A stretch of DNA of 59,172 nt from Rathayibacter rhapontici (GCF_001995175.1 NZ_MUKN01000018.1:1-59172), one strand, 5' to 3'; counted from the stretch's first letter, positions 36,404 to 44,723 are shown. Notes: generated by a model from the letters alone, not told the origin. Numbers and translations are program-made.

Positions 36404-37099
36404 TCAGTTCAGGATGTCGACCGCGCGGGCGATGACCAGGGCGAGCAGGACGAATCCGGTGACGCCCTCGACGGCCATCAGGAGCTTCGCCCGACTCGAG
36501 AGCGGCATGGTGTCGGTCGGGCTGAACGCCGTGGTGTTCGTCGTCGAGACGTAGAGGTAGTCGACGAAGCCGGGCCGCCAGTCGGCGCGCTCGGAGGAGG
36601 TCGCCGAGACCTCCTGCACCGTGTCGCGGTAGCCGTCCTGCGGGAACGCGAAATCGGCGGCGGGCAGCTCGGCCCGGGGGAGCGTGCCGCGGGCGACGGG
36701 GCCGCCGCGGTCCAGCTCCCAGTAGAGCAGCGCGTACGCGACCACGTTCGTCACCCAGACCTGCAGGGCGGTCAGCAGGAGGAGCGGCCCGTCCGTGGAC
36801 CCGTCGACGAGCGCCGTGATGAGGGCGACGACGCTCACCTGGTTGGCGACCGCGAGGACGACGGCCAGCGAGATCGAGACGGCCCGCGACCACTTCGTCC
36901 CGCTGTCGAGGCGGCGCGGGTTGACGACGAACAGCGGCACGAGGAGGACGAGGGTGAGCGCCGCCGCGGCCAGCCTGACCGCCGACGTGCGGTCGTCGTG
37001 GCCCAGGACGTTGAGAGCGACGGCGACGAGGATCGCGGCGGAGGCGGGCCAGCGGCTCTCGGCGCGCCGCCTCGCCCGGTCGCCGGGTGCGTCGGTCAT
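36404..37099 (-). CDS. DUF1345 membrane protein
   Basis: 231 residues with about six hydrophobic segments. YVSTTNTTAFSPTDTMPLSSRAKLLM near the C-terminus is the recognisable DUF1345 block, resembling the selectivity-filter region of two-helix potassium channels (TTNTTAFSPTD). The N-terminal part is basic. Channel activity is not established for the family. It stands alone, convergent with ahpE. Confidence 0.8.
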   Translation of the reverse strand: MTDAPGDRARRRAESRWPASAAILVAVALNVLGHDDRTSAVRLAAAALTLVLLVPLFVVNPRRLDSGTKWSRAVSISLAVVLAVANQVSVVALITALVDGSTDGPLLLLTALQVWVTNVVAYALLYWELDRGGPVARGTLPRAELPAADFAFPQDGYRDTVQEVSATSSERADWRPGFVDYLYVSTTNTTAFSPTDTMPLSSRAKLLMAVEGVTGFVLLALVIARAVDILN

Positions 37100-37187
37100 G
37101 TGCCGAGGCTAGCGGCGCCGAGCGGCCGGGGCCGCGGGGGACCGTGCCGTACGATGGGGACGCTCGTTCGCGGCCTGGCCGCGACGG

Positions 37188-37260
37188 GGGCCTTTAGCTC
37201 AGTTGGTAGAGCGCCACGTTTACACCGTGGATGTCATCGGTTCGAGCCCGGTAGGGCCCA
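37188..37260 (+). tRNA. tRNA-Val (TAC)
   Basis: 73 nt. The acceptor stem GGGCCTT pairs with AGGGCCC (one T-G pair), discriminator A; the anticodon arm is CCACG-TTTACAC-CGTGG with anticodon TAC; the T arm is ATCGG-TTCGAGC-CCGGT-like. CCA is not encoded. TACGAT at 37150-37155 is a possible -10 box. Confidence 0.97.
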
Positions 37261-37304
37261 CCTCGGGATCGCGCTCGGCGGATCCGCACTCGGCGGCTCC
37301 GGCC

Positions 37305-37649
37305 TCAGCGGGTCTGGCGGCGCTTGTAGGGCTTGGGCTGGCCCTTGACGATCGGGGCGCGGCCGGTTCCCTTCGAGGCCTTCGCCTTGCCGCCGGCGGG
37401 AGCCGCCGCCTCGGGCTCGTCGCCGAGGGCCGCGAGCTCCGCGCGGGCGGAGGCGAGCCGTTCGCGGCCGGCCGCGGTGAGCACGGTGCGGGACGCGCCG
37501 GGCTCGAAGAGCGGACGCCCGAGGTCGAACTCGACGGCGGCGACGGAGGAGTCGAGCTTCTTCCGCGAGATGCCGAGCTTCTCGGCAGCGCGCACGAAGT
37601 GCAGCTCCTCGGCGACCGCCACGAAGTGGCGCAGCTGGCTGATCTTCAT
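37305..37649 (-). CDS. Stand-alone LysR-type DNA-binding domain protein
   Basis: 114 residues. Residues 1-60 (MKISQLRHFVAVAEELHFVR, then AAEKLGISRKKLDSSVAAVE) are a LysR-type winged helix, including the usual LGRPLFEPG turn and TAAGRERL. The large LysR effector-binding domain is missing; instead there is an Ala/Gly/Lys-rich tail ending KGQPKPYKRRQTR. It therefore cannot sense a ligand in the usual way. The basic tail could add non-specific DNA binding. Whether it represses, bends DNA or blocks full-length LysR proteins is unknown. The start context is sound, so I do not think it is a decayed gene. Confidence 0.78.
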   Translation of the reverse strand: MKISQLRHFVAVAEELHFVRAAEKLGISRKKLDSSVAAVEFDLGRPLFEPGASRTVLTAAGRERLASARAELAALGDEPEAAAPAGGKAKASKGTGRAPIVKGQPKPYKRRQTR

Positions 37650-37820
37650 CCGGAACCCTTCGCGGCCGCGGGCACGGCCTCCTGAACCCTACGCGGTCGG
37701 GGAGGAGGAGCCGACCCGTCCATCGCCGCCGATCCCTCCGGCCGTTCTTGCATGAGAGCGCTCTCGCCTCTACCCTGCGCTGGTGGGCGGAACCCGAAGC
37801 CGCCCGCGGAGGAGGCCGAC

Positions 37821-38381
37821 GTGGGCGCGCTCGTCTACAGCGGCTTCGCCTCGATCGACGGCTACACCCGGGACGAGGCCGGCGGCTTCACCTGGGCGGA
37901 GCCGCGACCCGAGGTGCACCGCTTCATCAACGAGACCGAGGCGGAGGTGCGCACCTACCTCTACGGCCGGCGGATGTACGAGACCATGAGCCCCTGGGGG
38001 CCCGGATTCGCTCTCGCCGAGCAGTTCGCCTTCATCCGCGACTTCCAGGAGATGTGGCGGGCGGCGGACAAGGTCGTGTACTCGCGGACCCTCGACGACG
38101 TCCGGACCGAGCGCACCCGGCTCGAGCGACGCTTCGACAGCAGCGTGGTGCGCGAGCAGGTCGACGCGCTCGATCACGACGCCTCGATCGGAGGGGCCGA
38201 CCTCGCCGGTCAGGCTCTGCGCGCGGGCATCGTGGACGAGATCCGCTGGTACGTGGTGCCGGTCGTGGTCGGCGGCGGCACGCCGTTCCTGCCGCCGGGA
38301 TTCCGGGCCGCGCTGGAGCTGCGCGAGCAGCGGCGCTTCAGCGACGGGACGCTCTTCCTCCGCTACGGGGTCGTGCGCTGA
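37821..38381 (+). CDS. RibD-C/dihydrofolate-reductase-like protein
   Basis: 186 residues from the GTG at 37821, chosen because GGAGGAGG lies just upstream; the longer frame from 37752 looks non-coding. Motifs LVYSGFASIDGYTRD, TYLYGRRMYETM and IGGADLAGQALRAGIVDE are those of the RibD C-terminal reductase family, which uses NADPH. Single-domain members are common in actinobacteria and rarely take part in riboflavin synthesis; the substrate is unknown. It is convergent with the patatin gene. Confidence 0.82.
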   Translation: MGALVYSGFASIDGYTRDEAGGFTWAEPRPEVHRFINETEAEVRTYLYGRRMYETMSPWGPGFALAEQFAFIRDFQEMWRAADKVVYSRTLDDVRTERTRLERRFDSSVVREQVDALDHDASIGGADLAGQALRAGIVDEIRWYVVPVVVGGGTPFLPPGFRAALELREQRRFSDGTLFLRYGVVR

Positions 38382-38388
38382 GGCGGGG

Positions 38389-39243
38389 TCAGGCGCCGAC
38401 GAGCTCCGCGATCCTGCTCGCGATCCGAGCGCCCTGGGCGCGACCGGCCTCGGCCGAGGCGGCACGCACGGCGGGGTCGAGCGAGTTGGGTCCGAAGGCG
38501 CGGATCGACGCTTCGTCGGCGTAGACGACCTCGACCCGCGAGGACGAGAGGGCGTCCAGCTCGGCCGTCGGCAGCGTGCCCGCTCCGGGCGCGCCGATGC
38601 CGGGCAGCGGAGTGACGACGAGGACCCAGTCGGCGCCCGCGGCCAGGTCGGCGTTGCTCCCCGAGCGCACGCCCCCGTCCATGTAGCGCACGCCGTCGAT
38701 CGTGACGGGCGGCCAGACGCCCGGGACCGCGCAGCTGGCGGCGATGGCGTCGACCAGCGGGACGCCGCTCGTGCGGTCGAAGACGACGAGGGCGCCGGTG
38801 GCGGTGTCGACCGCGGTGATCAGGAGGCGCCGATCGGGCCAGTCCGCGTCGGCGACGCGAGCGGCGATGACGTCGCGGCGCGACTCCTCCGGCAGGGTCG
38901 GCGTCGACAGGGCGAGCACGCCGATGCGACGACGAGCGTCCTCGGGCGAGGTCGCGCCCTCGATCGCGGCGGCGAAGCTCGCCTGCAGCGCCTCGGTGTC
39001 GATGACGGCGCCGATCTCGGCCGACTCCTCGCGCAGCTGCGAGGCGTAGGCCTCGTCGAGTCCGACGGAGGTGCTCAGCTGGGCCGCGACCGCGGATCCC
39101 GCCGACGTGCCGAGGAACGTGGTCGAGGGGTCGAGCAGGAGCCGGGCCGCCTCGGGGGACGCGTCGGCGATGCCGCGCACGACGCCGAGCTCCCAGGCGA
39201 TACCGGCCAGTCCGCCTCCGGCGAGGACGAGGGCACCAGGCAT
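38389..39243 (-). CDS. Patatin-like phospholipase
   Basis: 284 residues. The glycine-rich oxyanion loop GGGLAG (9-14), nucleophile elbow GTSAG (S47) and the Asp of the catalytic dyad in YMDGGV identify the patatin fold. These enzymes hydrolyse acyl esters of lipids. There is no signal peptide or membrane helix, so it is probably cytoplasmic or membrane-associated. Monocistronic as far as can be seen. Confidence 0.9.
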   Translation of the reverse strand: MPGALVLAGGGLAGIAWELGVVRGIADASPEAARLLLDPSTTFLGTSAGSAVAAQLSTSVGLDEAYASQLREESAEIGAVIDTEALQASFAAAIEGATSPEDARRRIGVLALSTPTLPEESRRDVIAARVADADWPDRRLLITAVDTATGALVVFDRTSGVPLVDAIAASCAVPGVWPPVTIDGVRYMDGGVRSGSNADLAAGADWVLVVTPLPGIGAPGAGTLPTAELDALSSSRVEVVYADEASIRAFGPNSLDPAVRAASAEAGRAQGARIASRIAELVGA

Positions 39244-39349
39244 GGACGAGTTCCTTCCGCAGGGGTCCCGCTGCTCCGGTTCCGGGCGCGGCGCCTCTAC
39301 GCTGGCACACGGTTCTGGACGTCGCCCCCTGCGCCCCGTGGGGGAGTGC

Positions 39350-39763
39350 TCAGGAGCGCTTGCGCTCGCGCACGATCGTCCAGACGTTCTGCCCGTCGAC
39401 GCGCCGGTGGTCGAAGCTGGTCACGAGGGCCTGGATGAACGGGATGCCGCGTCCGGCCTCCTCCCACTCGTCGGGCATCTCGCGGCGCTCGGCGACGTCG
39501 ATGTCGGCCGCCTCGCCCGAGTCGCTCAGAACGGCGCGCATCTCGAGGTCGTCGACGCGGATCCCGACGCGGCAGACGACGGGCCGGGAGGAGCGCGCGT
39601 GCTGGACGACGTTGGAGGTCACCTCGACGAGGGCCGTGGTGAAGGACATGCGGTCCCACGAGCCCAGCCCGGGGCTCTCGGTCCAGAGCTCGTCGAGCGC
39701 CTCGTGGATCGCGGTCATCCCGTCGTCCGGGGGAGTGTGCAGGACGAAGGAGCGCTCAGGCAC
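39350..39763 (-). CDS. Anti-sigma-factor-type ATP-binding protein (RsbW-like)
   Basis: 137 residues, GTG start. GHKL ATPase boxes: N box ALVEVTSNVVQHA, G1-like LSDSGEAADID and G2-like EEAGRGIPFIQALV. This is the short single-domain form used by anti-sigma serine kinases. Partners normally encoded alongside (an STAS anti-anti-sigma protein or a sigma factor) are not in this window. A strong AGGAGG and ATG lie upstream in a different frame, opening an 18-codon ORF that overlaps this start. Confidence 0.78.
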   Translation of the reverse strand: MPERSFVLHTPPDDGMTAIHEALDELWTESPGLGSWDRMSFTTALVEVTSNVVQHARSSRPVVCRVGIRVDDLEMRAVLSDSGEAADIDVAERREMPDEWEEAGRGIPFIQALVTSFDHRRVDGQNVWTIVRERKRS

Positions 39764-39812
39764 GGCGCGCCCCGCGGACGGCGTCCGCTCCGATGCCGGT
39801 GCGAAGCTGCAT
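39756..39812 (-). CDS. Possible 18-codon leader ORF of the anti-sigma-type gene
   Basis: MQLRTGIGADAVRGARRA, with an ideal AGGAGG at the right distance from its ATG; its TGA overlaps the GTG start at 39763 within 8 nt. It could couple translation to the downstream gene. Alternatively the two are one gene with a frame error, but the offset (plus one or minus two) differs from the usual minus one seen elsewhere in this window. Confidence 0.3.
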   Translation of the reverse strand: MQLRTGIGADAVRGARRA

Positions 39813-39992
39813 GAGTCCTCCTGCGAGCGAGCGCGCCCTGCGGCCCGAGCCGCGGATCCGCGGGGGCGGTCCAGGACGGGCGGTCGTGCGACTCCGGTTC
39901 CGGTGCTCGTGGCCCGGGAAGTCGATCCGGGACGACGGTACAAGGAATCCGGGCGATCCGGCGACGGCGGGCCGCGCTGGAGACACCACGAC

Positions 39993-40979
39993 TCAGCCGC
40001 GGGAGGCGGCGATCGCGTCGGCGGCCAGGCGGGCGGAGGTCTCCCGGTCGCGCAGCCAGAGGGGCACCGAGCGCGCCCGCAGACCCGCGGCCTCGAGGGC
40101 GGGGACGGCTCCGGCGTCCTCCTCGCCGACCAGCCACGCGTCGAGCAGTCCGCCCGCGGAGCGGGAGCCGTAGTGCAGGCCGACGGCCTCGGCCGAGGGC
40201 TCGACGCCGATCGCGGCGAGGCAGGCGTCGGCCATGCCGCGCACGACGGCGCCCCCGATCACCGGGGAGACCCCGACGACGGGCGCCGACGTCGTGCGCA
40301 GGGCGTCGGCGATCCCGGGCACGCCGAGGATCGTGCCGATCGACACGACGGGGTTCGACGGAGCGACGAGCACCGCATCCGTGTCGGCGATCGCCTCGAG
40401 GACGCCGGGAGCGGGACGCGCGGTCTCGACCCCCTTCTGCACGAAGCGGCGGGCGGGGACGGAGGCGCGCAACCGCACCCACCACTCCTCGAAGTGCAGC
40501 AGGCGCACCCCCTCGCCGGGCAGGTCGACCTCGACGTGAGTCTCGACGTCGTCGTCGGACATGGGGAGCAGCCGGACGCCGAGGGGCCAGCGCGCGGTGA
40601 TGCGCTCGGTCGCCTCCGACAGGGTGAGGCCGTCGCGCAGCATCGAGGTGCGGGCGATGTGGGTGCCGAGGTCGAGGTCCCCGAGCGTGAACCAGGGCCA
40701 GCCGACGCCGAACGCGGCGAGCTCCGCCGAGACCCGCTCCGACTCGCCCGCGCGACCCCAGCCGCGCTCGGTGTCGTTCACTCCGCCCAGGGCGTAGGTG
40801 AGGGAGTCGAGGTCGGGGCAGACCTTGAGCCCGGTGAGCCACATGTCGTCGCCCGTGTTGGCGACCACCGTGATCTCGGACGGGCCGCCGCCCGCGGCCT
40901 CGAGGTCGCGGAGGTGCTCCCGCACGGCCGAGGTGAAGCGGGCTCCTCCGACGCCGCCGGCGAGGATCGTGATGCGCAT
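39993..40979 (-). CDS. cofD: 2-phospho-L-lactate transferase CofD/FbiA
   Basis: 328 residues. Joins the side-chain precursor to the deazaflavin Fo in coenzyme F420 synthesis (in actinobacteria the donor is phosphoenolpyruvyl-type). Landmarks: ITILAGGVGGARF at the start, VVANTGDDMWLTGLKVCPDLDSLTYALGG and APSNPVVSIGTILGVPGI. No other F420 synthesis gene lies here. The divergent cluster starting at 41252 includes an F420-dependent oxidoreductase, which fits its position. Confidence 0.95.
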   Translation of the reverse strand: MRITILAGGVGGARFTSAVREHLRDLEAAGGGPSEITVVANTGDDMWLTGLKVCPDLDSLTYALGGVNDTERGWGRAGESERVSAELAAFGVGWPWFTLGDLDLGTHIARTSMLRDGLTLSEATERITARWPLGVRLLPMSDDDVETHVEVDLPGEGVRLLHFEEWWVRLRASVPARRFVQKGVETARPAPGVLEAIADTDAVLVAPSNPVVSIGTILGVPGIADALRTTSAPVVGVSPVIGGAVVRGMADACLAAIGVEPSAEAVGLHYGSRSAGGLLDAWLVGEEDAGAVPALEAAGLRARSVPLWLRDRETSARLAADAIAASRG

Positions 40980-41055
40980 CCGCTCACGGTACCGCGCTCG
41001 CGGGGCGGCGACGGAATCGGTGGAGCCGACTCCTTAATCCCGCGGATTCCCAACC

Positions 41056-41071
41056 GAAACACGCGGGAAAC
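41056..41071 (+). promoter_or_regulatory. GlnR-box-like direct repeat upstream of pyrimidine/hydantoin genes
   Basis: GAAAC-ACGCGG-GAAAC: two GAAAC half-sites spaced exactly one helical turn apart. It lies between cofD and the nitrilase gene, and CCGAAACACG through AAACGTC is nearly identical to the site at 54728-54743 before pucG. The published actinobacterial GlnR box is gTnAc-N6-GaAAc repeated; this matches in spacing and in the second half-site. Confidence 0.6.
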
Positions 41072-41135
41072 GTCGAAGGACGACGATGAACCCCTGTCCA
41101 CGGAGTCGGACGGGACGTTGCCTTCGGGCGCTCGG

Positions 41136-41193
41136 CCCACCACAGTGGGACCACGGTCCCCCGGCTCCGCATCCGCAGGGTGCCGAGGCACCC
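41136..41193 (+). repeat. Cluster of three small hairpins in the nitrilase leader
   Basis: CCCAC/GTGGG (41136-41149) and GGGACC/GGTCCC (41147-41160) overlap and are mutually exclusive; GGGTGCC/GGCACCC (41178-41193) follows. All lie in the presumed 5-prime leader, 60-115 nt before the ATG. No known riboswitch consensus was recognised. Confidence 0.45.
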
Positions 41194-41251
41194 GAGGAGT
41201 TCCGCCGTCGAAGCCCCGCTGGCGGATGGCCCCACTGTCATGGAGGTACCG

Positions 41252-42100
41252 ATGACCATCGTCCGCGCAGCGATCACCCAGACCACCTGGACCGGCGACA
41301 AGGAGTCGATGCTCGACAAGCACGAGCAGATGGCCCGGGACGCCGCCGCCGACGGGGCGCAGGTCGTCTGCTTCCAGGAGCTGTTCTACGGCCCGTACTT
41401 CGGCATCACCCAGGACAAGAAGTACTACCGCTACGCCGAGCCCGCCGACGGCCCGATCGTGCAGCGCTTCGCCGCCCTGGCGAAGGAGCTCGGGGTGGTG
41501 ATGATCCTCCCGATCTACGAGGAGGAGCAGACGGGCGTGTACTACAACACCGCGGTGGTCGTCGACGCCGACGGCACGATCCTCGGGAAGTACCGCAAGC
41601 ACCACATCCCGCACCTCGACCGCTTCTGGGAGAAGTTCTACTTCCGCCCGGGCAACCTCGGCTACCCCGTGTTCGACACCGCCGTCGGCAAGGTCGGCGT
41701 GCACATCTGCTACGACCGGCACTTCCCCGAGGGCTGGCGGGAGCTGGGCCTCAACGGCGCCCACCTGGTCTTCAACCCCAATGCGACCAAGCCGGGCCTC
41801 TCGAACCGCCTGTGGGAGGTCGAGGGACCGGCCGCCGCCGTGGCGAACGGCTACTTCGTGCTGCAGCCCAACCGGGTGGGGCGCGAGGACAACGAGTACG
41901 GCGACCTCGCGGTCGACTTCTACGGCACCAGCCAGGTCATCGATCCGCGGGGGGAGTTCGTCGGCGAGCGCGGCTCCGGGGAGAGCGAGGAGATCCTCAT
42001 CCGGGACCTCGATCTCGACATGGTGCAGCAGATGCGCGACGACTGGCAGTTCTACCGCGACCGCCGACCGGAGTCGTACACCAGCATCCCGAAGCCGTGA
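41252..42100 (+). CDS. Nitrilase-superfamily amidohydrolase, beta-ureidopropionase type
   Basis: 282 residues. The catalytic triad E43 (VVCFQELFYG), K116 (LGKYRKHHIP) and C153 (HICYDRHFPE) is complete. Together with the following dihydropyrimidinase it would hydrolyse N-carbamoyl-beta-amino acids or N-carbamoyl amino acids, releasing ammonia and CO2. Start ATG 41252 follows GGAGG by 6 nt. First gene of the 41.2-48.5 kb cluster, 25 nt before hydA. Confidence 0.92.
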   Translation: MTIVRAAITQTTWTGDKESMLDKHEQMARDAAADGAQVVCFQELFYGPYFGITQDKKYYRYAEPADGPIVQRFAALAKELGVVMILPIYEEEQTGVYYNTAVVVDADGTILGKYRKHHIPHLDRFWEKFYFRPGNLGYPVFDTAVGKVGVHICYDRHFPEGWRELGLNGAHLVFNPNATKPGLSNRLWEVEGPAAAVANGYFVLQPNRVGREDNEYGDLAVDFYGTSQVIDPRGEFVGERGSGESEEILIRDLDLDMVQQMRDDWQFYRDRRPESYTSIPKP

Positions 42101-42125
42101 CCGCCCGAACCACCCAGGAGCGACG

Positions 42126-43550
42126 ATGAAGACCCTCATCACCAACGGCACGGTCGTGAACGCGACCGGCACCGGTACCGCCGACGTGCTGATCGACGGC
42201 GAGACGATCGCGGCGGTCCTCGCGCCGGGATCGACGCTGCTCGGCTTCGATCTCGCGGCGAACGTCGACCGCGTGATCGACGCGACCGGCAAGTACGTGA
42301 TCCCCGGCGGGATCGACGCGCACACCCACATGGAGATGCCCTTCGGAGGCACCTTCGCCTCCGACACGTTCGAGACCGGCACCCGGGCCGCAGCCTGGGG
42401 CGGCACCACCTCGATCGTGGACTTCGTGGTCCAGTACCCCGGCGAGAGCGTCGTCGACCGCTACCAGGCGTGGCAGGCGAAGGCGGCCGGGGAGTGCGCC
42501 ATCGACTACGGCTTCCACCAGATCCTCTCGGACGTGCAGGACTCGTCGCTGGTCGCGATGGACGAGCTGATGGACGAGGGCGTGACCAGCTTCAAGCTCT
42601 TCATGGCCTACAAGGGCGTGTTCCTGTCGGACGACGGGCAGATCCTGCGGGCGTTCCAGAAGGGCGCGTCGAACGGCGCGATGATGATGATGCACGCCGA
42701 GAACGGCGCGATCATCGACGAGCTGGTGAAGCAGTCGCTGGCGGCCGGCAACACCTCGCCCTACTTCCACGGCACGTCGCGGCCGTGGCAGGCGGAGGAG
42801 GAGGCCACGCACCGGGCGATCATGATCGCCGACCTCACCGGCGCGCCCCTGTACGTGGTGCACGTGTCGGCGAAGCAGGCCGTGGAGCAGATCGCCCAGG
42901 CCCGCGACCGCGGGATGAACGTGTTCGGCGAGACCTGCCCGCAGTACCTCTACCTCTCGCTCGAGGAGCAGCTGGGCGCTCCGGGGTTCGAGGGCGCGAA
43001 GTGGGTGTGCTCCACCCCGCTGCGCTCGAAGGCGGAGGGGCACCAGCACCACATGTGGCAGTCGCTGCGCACGAACGACATCCAGATGGTCTCCACCGAC
43101 CACTGCCCCTTCTGCATGAAGGGCCAGAAGGACATGGGCGTTGGCGACTTCTCGAAGATCCCCAACGGCATCGGCTCCGTGGAGCACCGGATGGACCTGA
43201 TGTACCAGGGCGTGGTGTCCGGGCAGATCTCGCTGCCGCGCTGGGTGGAGCTGACCTCGACGACTCCGGCGCGGATGTTCGGCATGTACGGGAAGAAGGG
43301 CGTGATCCAGCCCGGAGCCGACGGCGACGTCGTGGTCTACGACCCGAACGGCCACACCTCGATCGGCCTCGGCGAGGGGCGCAGCCACCACATGAACATG
43401 GACTACTCCGCGTGGGAGGGGTTCGAGATCGACGGTCACGTCGACACCGTGATCTCCCGCGGGAAGGTCGTGGTCGACGACGGGCAGTACGTCGGCACCA
43501 AGGGCGACGGCAAGTACATCAAGCGAGGGCTCTCCCAATACTTGATCTGA
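42126..43550 (+). CDS. hydA: Dihydropyrimidinase / D-hydantoinase
   Basis: 474 residues. Opens the ring of dihydropyrimidines or hydantoins. Two-metal cyclic amidohydrolase site: H66 and H68 (DAHTHME), carbamylated K157 (SFKLFMAYKG), then HAENGAII and VSTDHCPF supplying the last ligands. Product N-carbamoyl compounds are the substrate of the upstream nitrilase. AGGAG lies before the ATG. A small hairpin CGGAGC/GCTCCG follows the stop at 43554-43568. Confidence 0.96.
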   Translation: MKTLITNGTVVNATGTGTADVLIDGETIAAVLAPGSTLLGFDLAANVDRVIDATGKYVIPGGIDAHTHMEMPFGGTFASDTFETGTRAAAWGGTTSIVDFVVQYPGESVVDRYQAWQAKAAGECAIDYGFHQILSDVQDSSLVAMDELMDEGVTSFKLFMAYKGVFLSDDGQILRAFQKGASNGAMMMMHAENGAIIDELVKQSLAAGNTSPYFHGTSRPWQAEEEATHRAIMIADLTGAPLYVVHVSAKQAVEQIAQARDRGMNVFGETCPQYLYLSLEEQLGAPGFEGAKWVCSTPLRSKAEGHQHHMWQSLRTNDIQMVSTDHCPFCMKGQKDMGVGDFSKIPNGIGSVEHRMDLMYQGVVSGQISLPRWVELTSTTPARMFGMYGKKGVIQPGADGDVVVYDPNGHTSIGLGEGRSHHMNMDYSAWEGFEIDGHVDTVISRGKVVVDDGQYVGTKGDGKYIKRGLSQYLI

Positions 43551-43553
43551 GTT

Positions 43554-43568
43554 CGGAGCATCGCTCCG
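43554..43568 (+). other. Small hairpin after hydA
   Basis: CGGAGC-ATC-GCTCCG without a T tract, in the 156-nt gap between hydA and the LLM oxidoreductase. It may modulate read-through or mRNA stability; no promoter was recognised in the rest of the gap. Confidence 0.35.
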
Positions 43569-43706
43569 GACTCCGATCAAGAAAGGCGGGGAGCCCCGCG
43601 ACCACGTCGCGGCCCCACGGAAGACCTCGAAGCGCAACGGCGACCCTCAATGGGTCGCATGATACGTCCGTCAGCACCTGCACTACCGCATCTCAGAAGG
43701 AACCCC

Positions 43707-44723
43707 ATGGACTTCGGAGTCGTCCTCCAGACCAACCCGCCCGCCTCGCGCACCGTCGCCCTCGCCGTCCTGGCCGAGACCTACGGCTTCGACTACGCGT
43801 GGACGTTCGACTCGCACCTGCTCTGGCAGGAGCCCTACGTGATCTACTCGCAGATCCTCGAGAAGACGCACCGCATCACGGTCGGCCCGATGGTCACCAA
43901 CCCGGCGACGCGCGACTGGACGGTCATCGCCTCCCTGCACGCGACGCTCAACGAGATGTACGGCAACCGCACCGTGTGCGGGATCGGCCGGGGCGACTCC
44001 GCGGTGCGCGTGACGGGCGGGGCGCCGACCACGCTCAAGACGCTGCGGGAGTCCATCCACGTCATCCGCGAGCTCGCCAACAGCCGCTCGGTCGAGTACA
44101 ACGGCTCGACCCTGCAGTTCCCGTGGAGCCGCGGCTCCTCGCTCGAGATGTGGGTGGCCGCGTACGGCCCGCTCGCGCTGAAGCTCGCGGGCGAGGTCGG
44201 CGACGGCTTCATCCTGCAGCTGGCCGACGTCGACATCGCGCGCTGGATGATCACCACGGTCAAGGAGGCGGCCGCGAACGTGGGCCGCGACCCCGAGTCG
44301 CTGCAGTTCTGCATCGCGGCGCCGATGTACATCGGCACCGACCGCGCCCACATGTACGAGCAGTGCCGCTGGTTCGGCGGCATGGTCGGCAACCACGTCG
44401 CCGACATCGTCGGCCGCTACGGGAGCAGCGGCGCGGTGCCGCAGGCGCTCACCGACTACATCGCGGGGCGCGAGGGCTACGACTACAACGAGCACGGGCG
44501 CGCGGGCAACAGCCACACCTCGTTCGTGCCGGACGAGATCGTCGAGCGCTTCTGCGTGCTGGGCACGGCCGACGAGCACATCGCCAAGCTCGAGGCCCTG
44601 GCCGAGATCGGCGTGACGCAGTTCGCCGGCTACCTCCAGCACGACAACAAGGAGGAGACGCTGCGCGTCTACGGCGAGCGCGTGATCCCGGCTCTCGGCC
44701 CGCACATCACGGCCAAGGCATGA
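43707..44723 (+). CDS. LLM-class F420-dependent oxidoreductase (TIGR03842 type)
   Basis: 338 residues, luciferase-like TIM barrel. The start MDFGVVLQTNPPASRTVALA and the region VTNPATRDWTVIASLHATLN are those of the TIGR03842 subfamily, which is assigned F420 rather than FMN as cofactor. It lies inside a dihydropyrimidinase/nitrilase/ABC operon and overlaps the next permease start by 4 nt (ATGA). No separate dihydropyrimidine dehydrogenase gene is present, so it may carry the redox or oxygenation step of the pathway (inference). AGAAGGAA precedes the ATG. Confidence 0.9.
   Translation: MDFGVVLQTNPPASRTVALAVLAETYGFDYAWTFDSHLLWQEPYVIYSQILEKTHRITVGPMVTNPATRDWTVIASLHATLNEMYGNRTVCGIGRGDSAVRVTGGAPTTLKTLRESIHVIRELANSRSVEYNGSTLQFPWSRGSSLEMWVAAYGPLALKLAGEVGDGFILQLADVDIARWMITTVKEAAANVGRDPESLQFCIAAPMYIGTDRAHMYEQCRWFGGMVGNHVADIVGRYGSSGAVPQALTDYIAGREGYDYNEHGRAGNSHTSFVPDEIVERFCVLGTADEHIAKLEALAEIGVTQFAGYLQHDNKEETLRVYGERVIPALGPHITAKA

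Noticed and set aside
41086..41251. ATG 41086 with a nearby AAGGA as a leader gene
   Set aside because: The frame has no stop before it runs out of frame far into the nitrilase gene, and its residues show no sensible pattern.
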